42,469 nucleotides of DNA from Bacillota bacterium (GCA_023388055.1 JAEWGW010000001.1:1-42469), one strand, 5' to 3'. Shown: positions 30,792 to 39,270, numbered from the stretch's first letter. Translations and numbers: made by a program. Notes: generated by a model from the letters alone, not told the origin.

Positions 30792-32233
30792 CCACCACAT
30801 CCGCAACCCGGTATGAAACCGTCATTGGCCTTGAGGTCCATGTGGAGCTGCATACCGCAACCAAGATTTTCTGCGGCTGCGCCACCTCCTTCGGCGCCGA
30901 GCCTAATACCCGCACCTGTCCGGTCTGCCTGGGACATCCCGGCGTGCTGCCGGTGCTGAACCGCCAGGCCGTGGACTACGCCATGAAGGCAGCAATGGCC
31001 TTGAACTGCCAGATCGCCTCTGTCAGCAAATTCGACCGGAAGAATTATTTTTATCCGGATTTGCCCAAGGCGTATCAGATTTCGCAATTTGACAAGCCCA
31101 TCGGCGAACACGGGTATATCGATATTGAAGTGAACGGTGTGGAGAAGCGCATCGGCATTACCCGGGTCCACCTGGAGGAGGACGCCTGCAAGCTAAATCA
31201 CGTGGACGGCGGTTATGCCTCTCTCGTCGATATTAACCGGGGCGGGACTCCCTTGATTGAGATCGTTTCCGAGCCGGATCTGCGCTCCCCGGAGGAAGCG
31301 AGAGCTTACCTCGAGAAAATCCGCACCATTATGCAGTATTGCGAAGTATCCGACGTGAAGATGGAGGAGGGCTCCCTGCGCTGCGACGCCAACGTCAGCC
31401 TTCGCCCTTATGGCCAGGAGCAGTTCGGCACCAAGGCGGAATTGAAGAACATGAACTCCTTCCGCGGTGTGCAGAAGGGGCTGGAGTACGAGGAGATTCG
31501 CCAAGCGGAGGTGCTCCGTTCCGGCGGCAAAATCGTTCAGGAAACCCGGCGTTATGATGATGCCCAGGGCAAAACCTTCTCCATGCGGAGCAAGGAAGAG
31601 GCCCATGATTACCGGTATTTCCCGGACCCGGATTTGGTGACCCTGCATATTGACGATGCGTGGAAGGACCGTGTCCGCGGCAGCATTCCCGAGCTTCCGG
31701 ATTCCCGGAAGGCCCGTTATACAGAGGAGCTCGGCTTGTCCGGCTATGATGCCGAGGTAATCACCGCCTCCAAGAGCTTGGCCGATCTTTTTGAGGAGAG
31801 TCTCCAATACACCACCGATGCCAAAGCGGCCGTCAACTGGATTATGGGTGATCTGCTGGGTTACCTGAACGCCAACGGATTGGATCCTGCCCAAACGAAG
31901 GTAACGGGCAAAAGCCTCGGCAGCATGATCTCCCTGATTGAGAAGGGGACCATCAGCGGCAAAATCGCCAAAACCGTCTTTAAGGGCATGCTGGAAACCG
32001 GCAAGGACCCGGAAAAGATTGTTGAGGAGCAAGGGCTGGTCCAAATCAGTGACGAAGGGGCTATCAAAGCCATTGTGGAGCAGGTCGTGGCAGACAATCC
32101 CCAATCCGTGGCTGATTTTAAGGCGGGTAAGGAAAAGGCCATCGGCTTCCTGGTGGGCCAGGTCATGAAGGCCTCTAAGGGCAAGGCTAACCCGGCCTTG
32201 GCCAACAAGCTTATTCTTGAGGTGTTAAGCTAA
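30788..32233 (+). CDS. gatB: Amidotransferase subunit B
   Basis: The 481-residue protein is a complete GatB: ETVIGLEVHVELHTATKIFC with zinc-binding Cys residues (CGCATSFG, TCPVCLGHPG), the catalytic cradle (YPDLPKAYQISQFDKPI, then RVHLEEDACKLNH), a helical linker and the C-terminal YqeY-like tRNA-binding tail. It activates the misacylated tRNA with ATP and adds the ammonia delivered by GatA. Starts in the gatA stop (ATGA). Order C-A-B is that of Bacillales. Confidence 0.95.
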   Translation: MTTTSATRYETVIGLEVHVELHTATKIFCGCATSFGAEPNTRTCPVCLGHPGVLPVLNRQAVDYAMKAAMALNCQIASVSKFDRKNYFYPDLPKAYQISQFDKPIGEHGYIDIEVNGVEKRIGITRVHLEEDACKLNHVDGGYASLVDINRGGTPLIEIVSEPDLRSPEEARAYLEKIRTIMQYCEVSDVKMEEGSLRCDANVSLRPYGQEQFGTKAELKNMNSFRGVQKGLEYEEIRQAEVLRSGGKIVQETRRYDDAQGKTFSMRSKEEAHDYRYFPDPDLVTLHIDDAWKDRVRGSIPELPDSRKARYTEELGLSGYDAEVITASKSLADLFEESLQYTTDAKAAVNWIMGDLLGYLNANGLDPAQTKVTGKSLGSMISLIEKGTISGKIAKTVFKGMLETGKDPEKIVEEQGLVQISDEGAIKAIVEQVVADNPQSVADFKAGKEKAIGFLVGQVMKASKGKANPALANKLILEVLS

Positions 32234-32259
32234 GCAACAGCTGACAGGAGTGAAGACGC

Positions 32260-32775
32260 ATGGTCCGGCTTATCGATTTGGACAATACCCAAGAGATGCT
32301 GGAGCTCCTTGCCCTTCAGGCGGCTGCATACAAAAAAGAGGCGGAATTGGTCGGCCTGGCCGACATTCCGCCTCTTTTGCAATCCCCGCAGTCTGTTCGG
32401 GCTTCGGGAGAAGTCTATTATGGTTTCTTCACGGAGGCAGGGCTGGCTGGCGCGGTTTCACTGAAGCGTGAGCAGCCTTCGCTGCTGGCGGCTCCGCCAG
32501 GGCCGGAGCGGCTGCACATCTGCCGGCTGATGGTTCAGCCGGGGATGTTCCGCCGCGGCATTGCATCGGCGCTGCTGCAGCGTGTGCTGGAGCTGGCAGC
32601 CAGCGAGAGGCTGGACACCGTCGTGCTGGCGGTGTCCGTCAATGAGCCGGCTATGGCCCTGTACGGCCGCTTCGGCTTTGAGACCATCCGGCAGCATCCC
32701 GCCATCGGCGGGCTTACGCTGAACGAAATGGTCGCGAAGCCTGGCGTACAGGCAGCGTCCGGTGATGCCGGCTGA
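32260..32775 (+). CDS. GNAT-family N-acetyltransferase
   Basis: The 171-residue protein has the GNAT core: HICRLMVQPGMFRRGIASALLQRVLELA (motif A with the RRGIAS pyrophosphate loop) and VLAVSVNEPAMALYGRFGFETI (motif B). It transfers an acetyl group from acetyl-CoA; the acceptor is unknown. An AGGAGTGAAG site precedes the ATG. It follows gatB by 26 bases and may be read with it. It converges with the 562-residue gene, with three bases between the stops and no terminator visible. Confidence 0.85.
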   Translation: MVRLIDLDNTQEMLELLALQAAAYKKEAELVGLADIPPLLQSPQSVRASGEVYYGFFTEAGLAGAVSLKREQPSLLAAPPGPERLHICRLMVQPGMFRRGIASALLQRVLELAASERLDTVVLAVSVNEPAMALYGRFGFETIRQHPAIGGLTLNEMVAKPGVQAASGDAG

Positions 32776-32778
32776 GGC

Positions 32779-34467
32779 TTATAACGCGACAGTGTACTCC
32801 TCGAAGGACACCGGACTTCCATTGATGGTCCGCAGCTTTACGGACCCATCCGTTGAGATGTCCAGCCGGAGCTCCGTGCCGTCTGCAAGTGTTTTACCTT
32901 TAAGTTGAAGGACTCCGTCCACGCTGTGGAACATTCCCTCTTGCGCCTGCCGGTTTGCCGCGGCAGCCACCTCGGTCAAGCTGCTCCATCCCCGGGCTGA
33001 AGCGGTCCCGGCTGTAAAGGCCTCTACCGCCACACCATTGACTCCCCCTTCGGACCTGACTTCAATACAGCCCCGCTCCTCATTTTCCACACAGGTATAA
33101 GGGTTCATGATATGCGCTACCAGATATACGGACTCCACCAGCCCGGTCATCTGCCGGTCGCCGAACAGCCAGTCACCTTTGGGCAGCACACCAAGAATCA
33201 GCTCCGTTTCCGCATGCTCCTCAGACGGTGCAAACAGGGCAGCCGCCACATTGCGGTGAAGCAGCACCTGGGACAGGCCGCCCTCATGCCGGTAGTCCCC
33301 CTCGGAGAAACCGTTGCCGGGCCGGAAAAAAAACGCCTTATTGACGCCTCCGTCCCGGTTGGCAGGCAGGGTCACGTCCCAACGGTGCTGCTCGTTATCA
33401 AACTCCGTTGCACGTTCCCACACTCCGCCTACAGCGAAGTCCGGTGTCATGTACGTATAGCTGTGCAGGCAGCCCTCCGCCAGATTTTGCGGATGGACGG
33501 GAATCAGACGCCGCACCTCCTGCACATCGCTTCTGGCTGCTGCGGAGGCGGTAATTTCTTTCGTAGAGGGTGATGCAGGCAAAATCCCCGCTGCCTCCAA
33601 ACGTGCAATGGACTCCGGCAAGGGGAAATCCCCGTATTCTACATAATCCAGCAGGGTGTTGCGGTCTGCCGGAATATCATGGCCCAAGCCGCGGGAGTGG
33701 GGCCCGGCCCATGCTCCCTTCAGGTAAGTAAGGGACCGAACTTTCCACAGGTAATCCAGCATATCATGCAGAAGCTGGAGCGTATCCGCATCCTTAACCA
33801 GCGCACGGGCACAGGAGAAGGATTGGATCCAATGCCAGAACCAGGGCAGGGCGCTGTATTCCCGCATGCCGTTCACTCGGATGGTATCCAGCAGCAGGCC
33901 CAGATTGGCCCTTCCTTCCGCCGCCAGTATCTCATCACGGAACAGCTCTCCCCAAATGATCTGCTGGGCAATGTACTTGGACTCATGGTGGTTAAAATAT
34001 TCTACAGGCTTCCGGTAATAATCCCCCATATATGCGTGCCGCATAGCCTCCTCGAAGGCGCTCCGCAGCTCAAGGCTCATTCTTGCCCCAAAGGTATGAT
34101 GATACCAGGCAATCAGCGATCCTAACAGCTCGACGGGCAAGGTGTGGGGAGACGCAGTAAAGGGGTCATTCCCCAAATTCAGCGGCCAATGCCCGTACAT
34201 AGGAGCATCCGGTTCTTTTATTTGAAGCTCGAGCACCAGAAGCAGCATTTCTTCTCCAAGCCGGGCTCCTTGATCCTTGGGAAAGGATACGGTTACTTCC
34301 GGATCCGTGCTTGCAGCGTACAGATGCATGGCATAATACAGGTTGTCCCGCATATCCCGGTGAAACCAGAAGCCGCTTGCCAGCCGGGTCAGATGAAAGG
34401 CCGTTTCGGCGGCAAAAACCAGCACTTCTTGACGGCGCTCTATATGATTGGTCACGTTTAATGGCAC
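32779..34467 (-). CDS. Large soluble protein of unknown function (helical toroid plus beta domain)
   Basis: I cannot assign this 562-residue protein. The first two thirds are helix-rich with aromatic blocks typical of alpha/alpha toroids: TRLASGFWFHRDMRDNLYYA, SLIAWYHHTFGARMSLEL, SALPWFWHWIQSFSCARAL and GAWAGPHSRGLGHDIPADRN. The last third is strand-rich (ETELILGVLPKGDWLFGDRQ, GCIEVRSEGGVNGVAVE, LRLDISTDGSVKLRT). That order recalls polysaccharide lyases and heparinase-like enzymes, without a catalytic motif I can name. No signal peptide. The start is a GTG at 34467 with GGAG very close; no better start lies downstream. Confidence 0.65.
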   Translation of the reverse strand: MPLNVTNHIERRQEVLVFAAETAFHLTRLASGFWFHRDMRDNLYYAMHLYAASTDPEVTVSFPKDQGARLGEEMLLLVLELQIKEPDAPMYGHWPLNLGNDPFTASPHTLPVELLGSLIAWYHHTFGARMSLELRSAFEEAMRHAYMGDYYRKPVEYFNHHESKYIAQQIIWGELFRDEILAAEGRANLGLLLDTIRVNGMREYSALPWFWHWIQSFSCARALVKDADTLQLLHDMLDYLWKVRSLTYLKGAWAGPHSRGLGHDIPADRNTLLDYVEYGDFPLPESIARLEAAGILPASPSTKEITASAAARSDVQEVRRLIPVHPQNLAEGCLHSYTYMTPDFAVGGVWERATEFDNEQHRWDVTLPANRDGGVNKAFFFRPGNGFSEGDYRHEGGLSQVLLHRNVAAALFAPSEEHAETELILGVLPKGDWLFGDRQMTGLVESVYLVAHIMNPYTCVENEERGCIEVRSEGGVNGVAVEAFTAGTASARGWSSLTEVAAAANRQAQEGMFHSVDGVLQLKGKTLADGTELRLDISTDGSVKLRTINGSPVSFEEYTVAL

Positions 34468-34558
34468 ACTCCATTCGTGGAATTCTGTTTAATTGAAACC
34501 TTTAAACTAGAGTGTAGGCTACTTTTGGACTGTGAGCAACAAAAAAATTGCCCGTCTG

Positions 34559-34587
34559 TTTTTATTCCCGGTCCCCCTTGCTATAAT
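34559..34587 (+). promoter_or_regulatory. Extended -10 promoter of the MgtC-like gene
   Basis: TGCTATAAT (34579-34587) is an extended -10; the -35 position holds only a T-rich block. It lies about 50 bases ahead of the gene, with no riboswitch-sized leader. Confidence 0.5.
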
Positions 34588-34638
34588 ATAACTTTACAAT
34601 GAAATGACAAACCATCTGTGAACAGGAGCTGAATCGCC

Positions 34639-35340
34639 ATGAGTCCCTGGCATCTTGATCCGCTTTACATGGCCGGACGGCTGATGCTTGCCCTGGTATT
34701 GGGCGGGCTTATAGGATTCGAACGGGAGCGCAACAGCAGTGCCGCAGGCTTCCGCACTCATATTCTGGTATGCCTCGGATCGGCATTAATCATGCTGCTG
34801 TCCGCCCACGGCTTTCCGGAATTCGCCAAACAACCCGGCGTCAATATGGACCCGGCGAGACTGGCTGCACAAGTTATCAGCGGAATTGGTTTTTTGGGTG
34901 CAGGCACTATCCTGCGCAACGGGCTTTCCATCACCGGCCTGACCACGGCCGCTTCCTTATGGGTGGTTGCCGCCATTGGACTGGCTGCCGGCGCGGGATT
35001 TTATTTTCCGGCGATCCTCTGTACGATTATGGTCCTGCTTAGTCTCTGGATGCTGAATGCGGTAGAAAAGCGGTTCTTCAGCTCCAAGCGGGTTTATCTG
35101 CTAAAAATCCATGCGACCCGCACTCATGGTGTACTTAACGAAATCTCATCTCTTCTGGAGCGGCAGGGGGTGGTAATCATCCGGCTGTCCACGGAGGAGG
35201 ATGACCGCAACGAAAATAATGTGGATCTGCGGATCACCATGTCCGTCAAGCTGCCCAAGGGTATGAAGGCGCTGCTTCTTGCCGATGAAATACGGGAGCT
35301 GAAGTTTATTTCCGGGGTTTACGTAGAATACGGAGCGTAA
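34639..35340 (+). CDS. MgtC/SapB family membrane protein
   Basis: The 233-residue protein has about four or five helices with the family motifs LGGLIGFERERNSSAAGFRTHILVCLGSALIM and VISGIGFLGAGTILR, followed by GLTTAASLWVVAAIGLAAGAG, and an ACT-like cytoplasmic C-terminus (about 150-233). MgtC in pathogens modulates F-type ATP synthase and magnesium adaptation; environmental members such as YhiD/SapB are less defined, so the role here is open. It is a single gene with an extended -10 promoter and a hairpin downstream. Confidence 0.88.
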   Translation: MSPWHLDPLYMAGRLMLALVLGGLIGFERERNSSAAGFRTHILVCLGSALIMLLSAHGFPEFAKQPGVNMDPARLAAQVISGIGFLGAGTILRNGLSITGLTTAASLWVVAAIGLAAGAGFYFPAILCTIMVLLSLWMLNAVEKRFFSSKRVYLLKIHATRTHGVLNEISSLLERQGVVIIRLSTEEDDRNENNVDLRITMSVKLPKGMKALLLADEIRELKFISGVYVEYGA

Positions 35341-35346
35341 TTCCGT

Positions 35347-35398
35347 CCCCCAAAAGTGAAGCGAATGCTCTGTAGCGAATTCCGATACCTTTTGGGGG
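35347..35398 (+). other. Ten-bp inverted repeat after the MgtC-like gene
   Basis: CCCCCAAAAG (35347-35356) and CTTTTGGGGG (35389-35398) form a perfect stem around 32 bases. No T run follows, so it is a weak terminator at best. Between it and 35524 is an AT-rich stretch that should hold the sigma operon promoter; no certain -35/-10 pair was found. Confidence 0.5.
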
Positions 35399-35524
35399 AG
35401 CCCCCACTTCAGCCCGGAAAAACTTTTTCACATTATTTTAACCAATTATGAAGGGAATGCCGGAAATCCGGCGTCTAATAGAATGATGTAAAAAAACGTG
35501 GCCGGGTCAGGGGAAGGTGAGCGC

Positions 35525-36142
35525 ATGGAGCAGCTGGCGGATGAACAACTGATTGAGCAGGTCCGTCAGGGCAGCATGGACTCCTTCGCCGTTTTGGTGG
35601 ACCGCCACAAAAACGGGGTTTTCCAATTTATCCGCTGCCGCGTAGAGGTCCGGGAAACCGCCGAGGACTTGGCTCAGGAGGTTTTTCTGAAGCTGTACCG
35701 ACATCTGCCGGACTTCCGGGGAGACGCCCGGTTTACCACCTGGCTGTATGGCTTAACCCTGAATACGGTGCGGGACCATCTCCGCATGAAGAAGAGGCGT
35801 CCCGTTACAACGGTGCTGGAAGCGCTGAAGGGGTGGTTTACCGATTCCCGGGAGGAGCCTGAGGCAGAGGCTGTACGGTCCGAGGAGCGTCAAACGGTGG
35901 CGGACATCCTGGCCGGGCTGCCGCCCAAATACCGGGAGGTGCTGGTGCTTTATCACTACCGGCAAATGGCATTGTCCGAGGTGGCCCTGCTTTTGCAAAT
36001 CCCGGTGAAAACCGCAGAAACCCGCCTGTACCGGGGGAAGCAGCTTCTCAAAGAACGATGGCTGGAGGTGGATCAACATGAAGACAGTGCATCCCAACGA
36101 CGGACAGCTCGAACAGTACCGGAAGCAAAGGCTGATTCCTGA
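35525..36142 (+). CDS. ECF sigma factor
   Basis: The 205-residue protein has region 2 (SFAVLVDRHKNGVFQFIRCR, ETAEDLAQEVFLKLYRHLPDF, ARFTTWLYGLTLNTVRDHLR) and region 4 (LAGLPPKYREVLVLYHYRQMALSEVALLL, then VKTAETRLYRGKQLLKERW). It is a group-4 (ECF) sigma factor, similar in kind to SigW/SigX. The ATG at 35525 follows GGGGAAGGTGAG. Its last 22 codons run on into the anti-sigma gene (65-base overlap), a longer tail than needed for region 4. The regulon is unknown; the membrane proteins downstream are candidate members. Confidence 0.88.
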   Translation: MEQLADEQLIEQVRQGSMDSFAVLVDRHKNGVFQFIRCRVEVRETAEDLAQEVFLKLYRHLPDFRGDARFTTWLYGLTLNTVRDHLRMKKRRPVTTVLEALKGWFTDSREEPEAEAVRSEERQTVADILAGLPPKYREVLVLYHYRQMALSEVALLLQIPVKTAETRLYRGKQLLKERWLEVDQHEDSASQRRTARTVPEAKADS

Positions 36143-36527
36143 GCAACAGCAGCATATATCCGCACATGTGGAGGTTTGCCCGTTGTGCTCCCGCCGCATA
36201 AGGGACATGGAAAGGCTGGAGCTTCTTCTCGACAGCGCTGCCGCGGAATCGCTGACCGCTGATTTCACCTCCAAGCTGATAGCCGGGCTGGAGGCGGAAC
36301 AACGGGCATCCGGGGCGGTTCAGGAAGTGCCGGCGAAGCGGAGAATGATCCTGCGCCCCGAAATTGTCAACATCATGGTAGCGGCTGCGGCTACGTACCT
36401 GTTTGTGGCCAGCGGAGCTTTAAAGGTCATGGTCGTGCTGGACCAAGCGTCGCTGGAAATCCATGTGTTCAGCAGACTGGGCGCTGCGCTTCAGGTTGTA
36501 GGCCAGTGGTTTGGCAGCTTTAATTAG
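36078..36527 (+). CDS. ZAS-type anti-sigma factor
   Basis: The 149-residue protein starts with a zinc-binding anti-sigma domain: H30-x3-C34-x2-C37 (AHVEVCPLCSRR), followed by a helix for sigma binding, and has one membrane helix (about 94-117, IVNIMVAAAATYLFVASGAL) with a short external C-terminus. It should hold the preceding sigma factor at the membrane until a signal arrives. The gene starts 65 bases before the sigma stop in another frame. Its stop codon TAG is formed by the left edge of the MITE-like element; without it the stop would be TAA at the same place. Confidence 0.85.
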   Translation: MKTVHPNDGQLEQYRKQRLIPEQQQHISAHVEVCPLCSRRIRDMERLELLLDSAAAESLTADFTSKLIAGLEAEQRASGAVQEVPAKRRMILRPEIVNIMVAAAATYLFVASGALKVMVVLDQASLEIHVFSRLGAALQVVGQWFGSFN

Positions 36528-36688
36528 GCCGTGTCTGAAAACTCGTTGAGGGCATCTTTCATCGCCTTTTCGTCCCTTGCTGCGTTACTTTTCCTTGACG
36601 TACCCCCGGTACGCCTGCAGAAAAGTGCCTTGCCATGAACGAAAATTCGTTAAAATCTGCTCCCCTCGGAGTTTTCAGACACGCCCTA
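36525..36688. mobile_element. MITE-like element, 160 bp with TA target duplication
   Basis: The element (36527-36686) has 18-base terminal inverted repeats with one mismatch: GGCCGTGTCTGAAAACTC on the left and GAGTTTTCAGACACGCCC on the right, each flanked by TA. Inside is an imperfect long hairpin centred on ACGTACC-CCC-GGTACG. It encodes nothing. TA duplication and short size suggest mobilisation by an IS630/mariner-type transposase elsewhere. It sits between the anti-sigma gene and the next membrane protein gene. Confidence 0.8.
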
Positions 36689-36721
36689 AAACGTGAATAC
36701 ATATTCAGAGGAGGATAAAAC

Positions 36722-37375
36722 ATGGATTTTCCAGAGCAAAGCGGACCTGCATATACCGGCGGGCGCACTTATTTCGACGAGGGTATCCCAATGGGCAAGC
36801 AGGCACAGCAGCCTTTTGGTTATCCCAATATGGGGTATCCGGAGATGGACCCGTTTTTGAACCTGCCCCTGAAACGGAAGTTCCTTGCGGGGCTATTCTC
36901 CTTTTTTGTCCCCGGCACGGGGCATTTTTATTTGGGCTTGATGCAAAAGGGCCTGTTGATCATGCTGATGTTTATTTTCAACATAGCCGCCATGGTGTTC
37001 GCCACGGAAGCCAACAGCTTTAGCGGAAATACCTACCTGCCGCTGGTTGTGGTTCTGGGCTGTTTAATTCCGGTAACGTATTTCTATAGTCTGTTCGATG
37101 CGCTGCAATCCACTGATCAAGTGAATGCCTATCGCAAGGCTGTACGTGCAGGGCATATTCCGCCTTCGCCTGCAGGCACTGATGCACTGGGCAAGCAAAT
37201 CCATGCCGGCGTGTTTGGGATCGGCTTTATGGGAATCGGCGTGGTGCTGTTTCTGGTTTCTGCCAAACCGGCCTGGCTGGAGGACCTGTTCAAGATTATG
37301 GGGTCTTATGTAGGCGCGGTGCTGCTGATCGGTGTGGGGCTTCTGCTGTTTTTGAATGAATCCAAAAAAAGATAG
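36722..37375 (+). CDS. Multi-helix membrane protein, TM2-like
   Basis: The 217-residue protein has a Pro/Gly/Tyr-rich cytoplasmic start (about 1-50), then LKRKFLAGLFSFFVPGTGHFYLG, a TM2-like helix hairpin, followed by about three more helices (LPLVVVLGCLIPVTYF, AGVFGIGFMGIGVVLFLV, GSYVGAVLLIGVGLLLFL). It resembles small membrane proteins found next to LiaI/LiaF-type and DUF4097 genes. The ATG follows GAGGAGG, just beyond the MITE-like element. It precedes the DUF4097 gene by 48 bases. Function unknown; a sigma-regulated envelope protein is a reasonable guess. Confidence 0.7.
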   Translation: MDFPEQSGPAYTGGRTYFDEGIPMGKQAQQPFGYPNMGYPEMDPFLNLPLKRKFLAGLFSFFVPGTGHFYLGLMQKGLLIMLMFIFNIAAMVFATEANSFSGNTYLPLVVVLGCLIPVTYFYSLFDALQSTDQVNAYRKAVRAGHIPPSPAGTDALGKQIHAGVFGIGFMGIGVVLFLVSAKPAWLEDLFKIMGSYVGAVLLIGVGLLLFLNESKKR

Positions 37376-37423
37376 TATTGTTCCAGACCAGTTACAGGTG
37401 AAGGATGGGAAGGAGATGGAATC

Positions 37424-38677
37424 ATGCTGAAGGTGGGACGGTATACAGCGGCGCTTCTGCTTTTGTCGGTGGGCCTGCTCCTTTTGCTGGATCAAACCCG
37501 GGGTACCGGATATATGGCACTGCTTTTGGATTGGTGGCCGGTACTCCTAATCACGCTTGGTGTAGAATATCTGCTGTTTAATTTTATTTACCGCAAAAAA
37601 GAAACGGCCTTCCGGCTGGATTGGGGCGGTCTGGTTTTGTCCGTGCTGATTTCGGCCGTGGTGGTAGGGATTACCCAGGCTGACCGTCTGCCCAAGGATT
37701 GGCTGGGGAATTTGAATTTCAATATCAGCACCCTGAATTTGTCCTTTTCCTCCGAAAGCGGGTACAGCTTCAATAAACCTGAGCTGGCCATTCCCCTCCC
37801 CAAGGGAGTAGAGCGGGTGGAGCTGGAGAACCCCAACGGAAGTGTGGAAATCCGCGGCGGCAATGTAAAGGACATCATCATCCAGGCTGTGATATGGGTG
37901 GATAAAGTGGATGAACCGGAAGCTGCCCGGATTGCAGAGGAATCCACCATCGATTATTCCGGCGGCAGCACCTTCAAGATTATGACCAATGCCAAGGAGT
38001 ATACAGGCGGGTTCCCTAATAAACGCAAGCCTCGGGTTAATCTGCAGGTTACAGTGCCGGAGGCTGTAAAGGCGGACTATCAGCTGAAGCTGCTGAACGG
38101 CAAGGTTATTGCGGAGCATGTGCCGGTAAAAGAAGTGCTGATGGTGAGAACCACCAACGGAGCGATTACGGTAGCGGGCATTGACGGAAACATCACAGCG
38201 GATACCACTAACGGAGCGGTGGACGTGTCGCAAATCGGGGGAGACGCCTCGGTGGAAACAACCAATGGGGTCGTGACGGTTATGGATGTGGACGGAAAGC
38301 TCGAGGTGGATACCACCAACGGGGCGGTGAAGGTGGACCGGGTTCAAGGGGATGCGGATATCGAGACACTCAACGGTAAAATAACGGTGGTGGATGCGGA
38401 GGCTGGTATTAAGGCCAATGCCACCAATGGAACCATCTCCATTACTGTAGGCAAGGTTGGCGGGGACTACACCCTCAAAAACACCACCAGCTCCATCGAA
38501 CTGCATATTCCCGCTTTGGCCGACGTACAAGTCAAAGGCTCCACCTCATACGGCTCCATCAACACGAACCTGCCACTGACTGTTGAGGGTAAAAAAATCA
38601 CGGGAATATTAGGCACTGGCCTGCACCAGATCAAAATGGACACGAACAATAAAATTTACGTTAACAGTTTAGACTAA
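37424..38677 (+). CDS. Membrane-anchored DUF4097-type beta-solenoid protein
   Basis: The 417-residue protein has three N-terminal helices (LiaI/LiaF-like, about 7-90: AALLLLSVGLLLLLD, WWPVLLITLGVEYLLFNFIY, GLVLSVLISAVVVGI) and a long outer domain with internal repeats from about 235 on: TTNGAITVAGIDG, TTNGAVDVSQIGG, TTNGVVTVMDVDG, TTNGAVKVDRVQG, TLNGKITVVDAEA and ATNGTISITVGKV. The period is about 19 residues, the pattern of a beta solenoid. YvlB/LiaF-like proteins take part in envelope stress sensing. The ATG follows AAGGAG. It follows the TM2-like gene and probably belongs to the sigma operon. Confidence 0.8.
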   Translation: MLKVGRYTAALLLLSVGLLLLLDQTRGTGYMALLLDWWPVLLITLGVEYLLFNFIYRKKETAFRLDWGGLVLSVLISAVVVGITQADRLPKDWLGNLNFNISTLNLSFSSESGYSFNKPELAIPLPKGVERVELENPNGSVEIRGGNVKDIIIQAVIWVDKVDEPEAARIAEESTIDYSGGSTFKIMTNAKEYTGGFPNKRKPRVNLQVTVPEAVKADYQLKLLNGKVIAEHVPVKEVLMVRTTNGAITVAGIDGNITADTTNGAVDVSQIGGDASVETTNGVVTVMDVDGKLEVDTTNGAVKVDRVQGDADIETLNGKITVVDAEAGIKANATNGTISITVGKVGGDYTLKNTTSSIELHIPALADVQVKGSTSYGSINTNLPLTVEGKKITGILGTGLHQIKMDTNNKIYVNSLD

Positions 38678-38715
38678 TTTGCCTGTCCAATAGCTTTACA
38701 GATTGGTGAACGTCG

Positions 38716-38745
38716 TTGACAATCACTTTTCGCCACCCGTACAAT
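38716..38745 (+). promoter_or_regulatory. Promoter of perR
   Basis: TTGACA (38716-38721) and TACAAT (38740-38745) are 18 bases apart; the transcript should start near 38752. No convincing PerR box (TTATAAT-N-ATTATAA) was found, although TTTAACATAGTAATGA lies at the start site. Confidence 0.7.
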
Positions 38746-38796
38746 GAGTTTAACATAGTAATGACTCTTGACAAATACTTGTTAGGTGGTGAAAGT

Positions 38797-39231
38797 ATGA
38801 ATTATCGTTTTGAACAGGCCCTGGATAAATTAAAAACAACCGGGGTACGGATGACCCCCCAACGGCATGCCATTCTTTCTTTTTTGTTGGATTCTACCGC
38901 TCATCCTACAGCAGATGATATCTACAAGGCGCTTGAAGAGCGTTTTCCCAGCATGAGTGTCGCAACGGTCTACAATAACCTGAAGGTCTTTATTGAAGCC
39001 GGTCTGGTTATGGAGCTGACCTATGGCGATGATTCCAGCCGGTTTGATGCCAATATGGACCATCATTATCATGCCCAATGTGAGAATTGCGGCAAAATGG
39101 TGGACTTCATGCATCCGCCGCTTTCGGCAGTTGAAGAAATGGCCGCGGCATCTACAGGTTTTGTTGTTCATGGGCATCGTTTTGAGGTTCACGGACTGTG
39201 CAAGGAATGTGCGAATCCTACCAAACACTGA
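38797..39231 (+). CDS. perR: Peroxide-sensing Fur-family repressor PerR
   Basis: The 144-residue protein has the Fur-family winged helix (MTPQRHAILSFLL, SVATVYNNLKVFIEAGLV) and the PerR regulatory metal set: H36, D84, H90, H92 and D103, equal to the Bacillus subtilis set minus one. The structural zinc pairs are CENC (95-98) and CKEC near the end. With Fe or Mn it represses catalase, haem and iron-storage genes, and peroxide oxidises the His ligands. The ATG at 38797 follows AGGTGGTG. Its place before ygxA and an rRNA operon matches Bacillus. Confidence 0.92.
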   Translation: MNYRFEQALDKLKTTGVRMTPQRHAILSFLLDSTAHPTADDIYKALEERFPSMSVATVYNNLKVFIEAGLVMELTYGDDSSRFDANMDHHYHAQCENCGKMVDFMHPPLSAVEEMAAASTGFVVHGHRFEVHGLCKECANPTKH

Positions 39232-39270
39232 TTTTGTGTGACTTCTTTTTGTCGGATCGTGTAGTATAAT

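Noticed and set aside
31193..32104. Long minus-strand frame opposite gatB
   Set aside because: gatB is complete and certain; the antisense frame has no ribosome site or domain.
37547..38530. Long minus-strand frame opposite the DUF4097 gene
   Set aside because: Its length comes from the repetitive coding strand; no signal of its own.
38740..38790. PerR box for autoregulation of perR
   Set aside because: No sequence near TTATAAT-N-ATTATAA; the best AT-rich stretch at the start site matches poorly.
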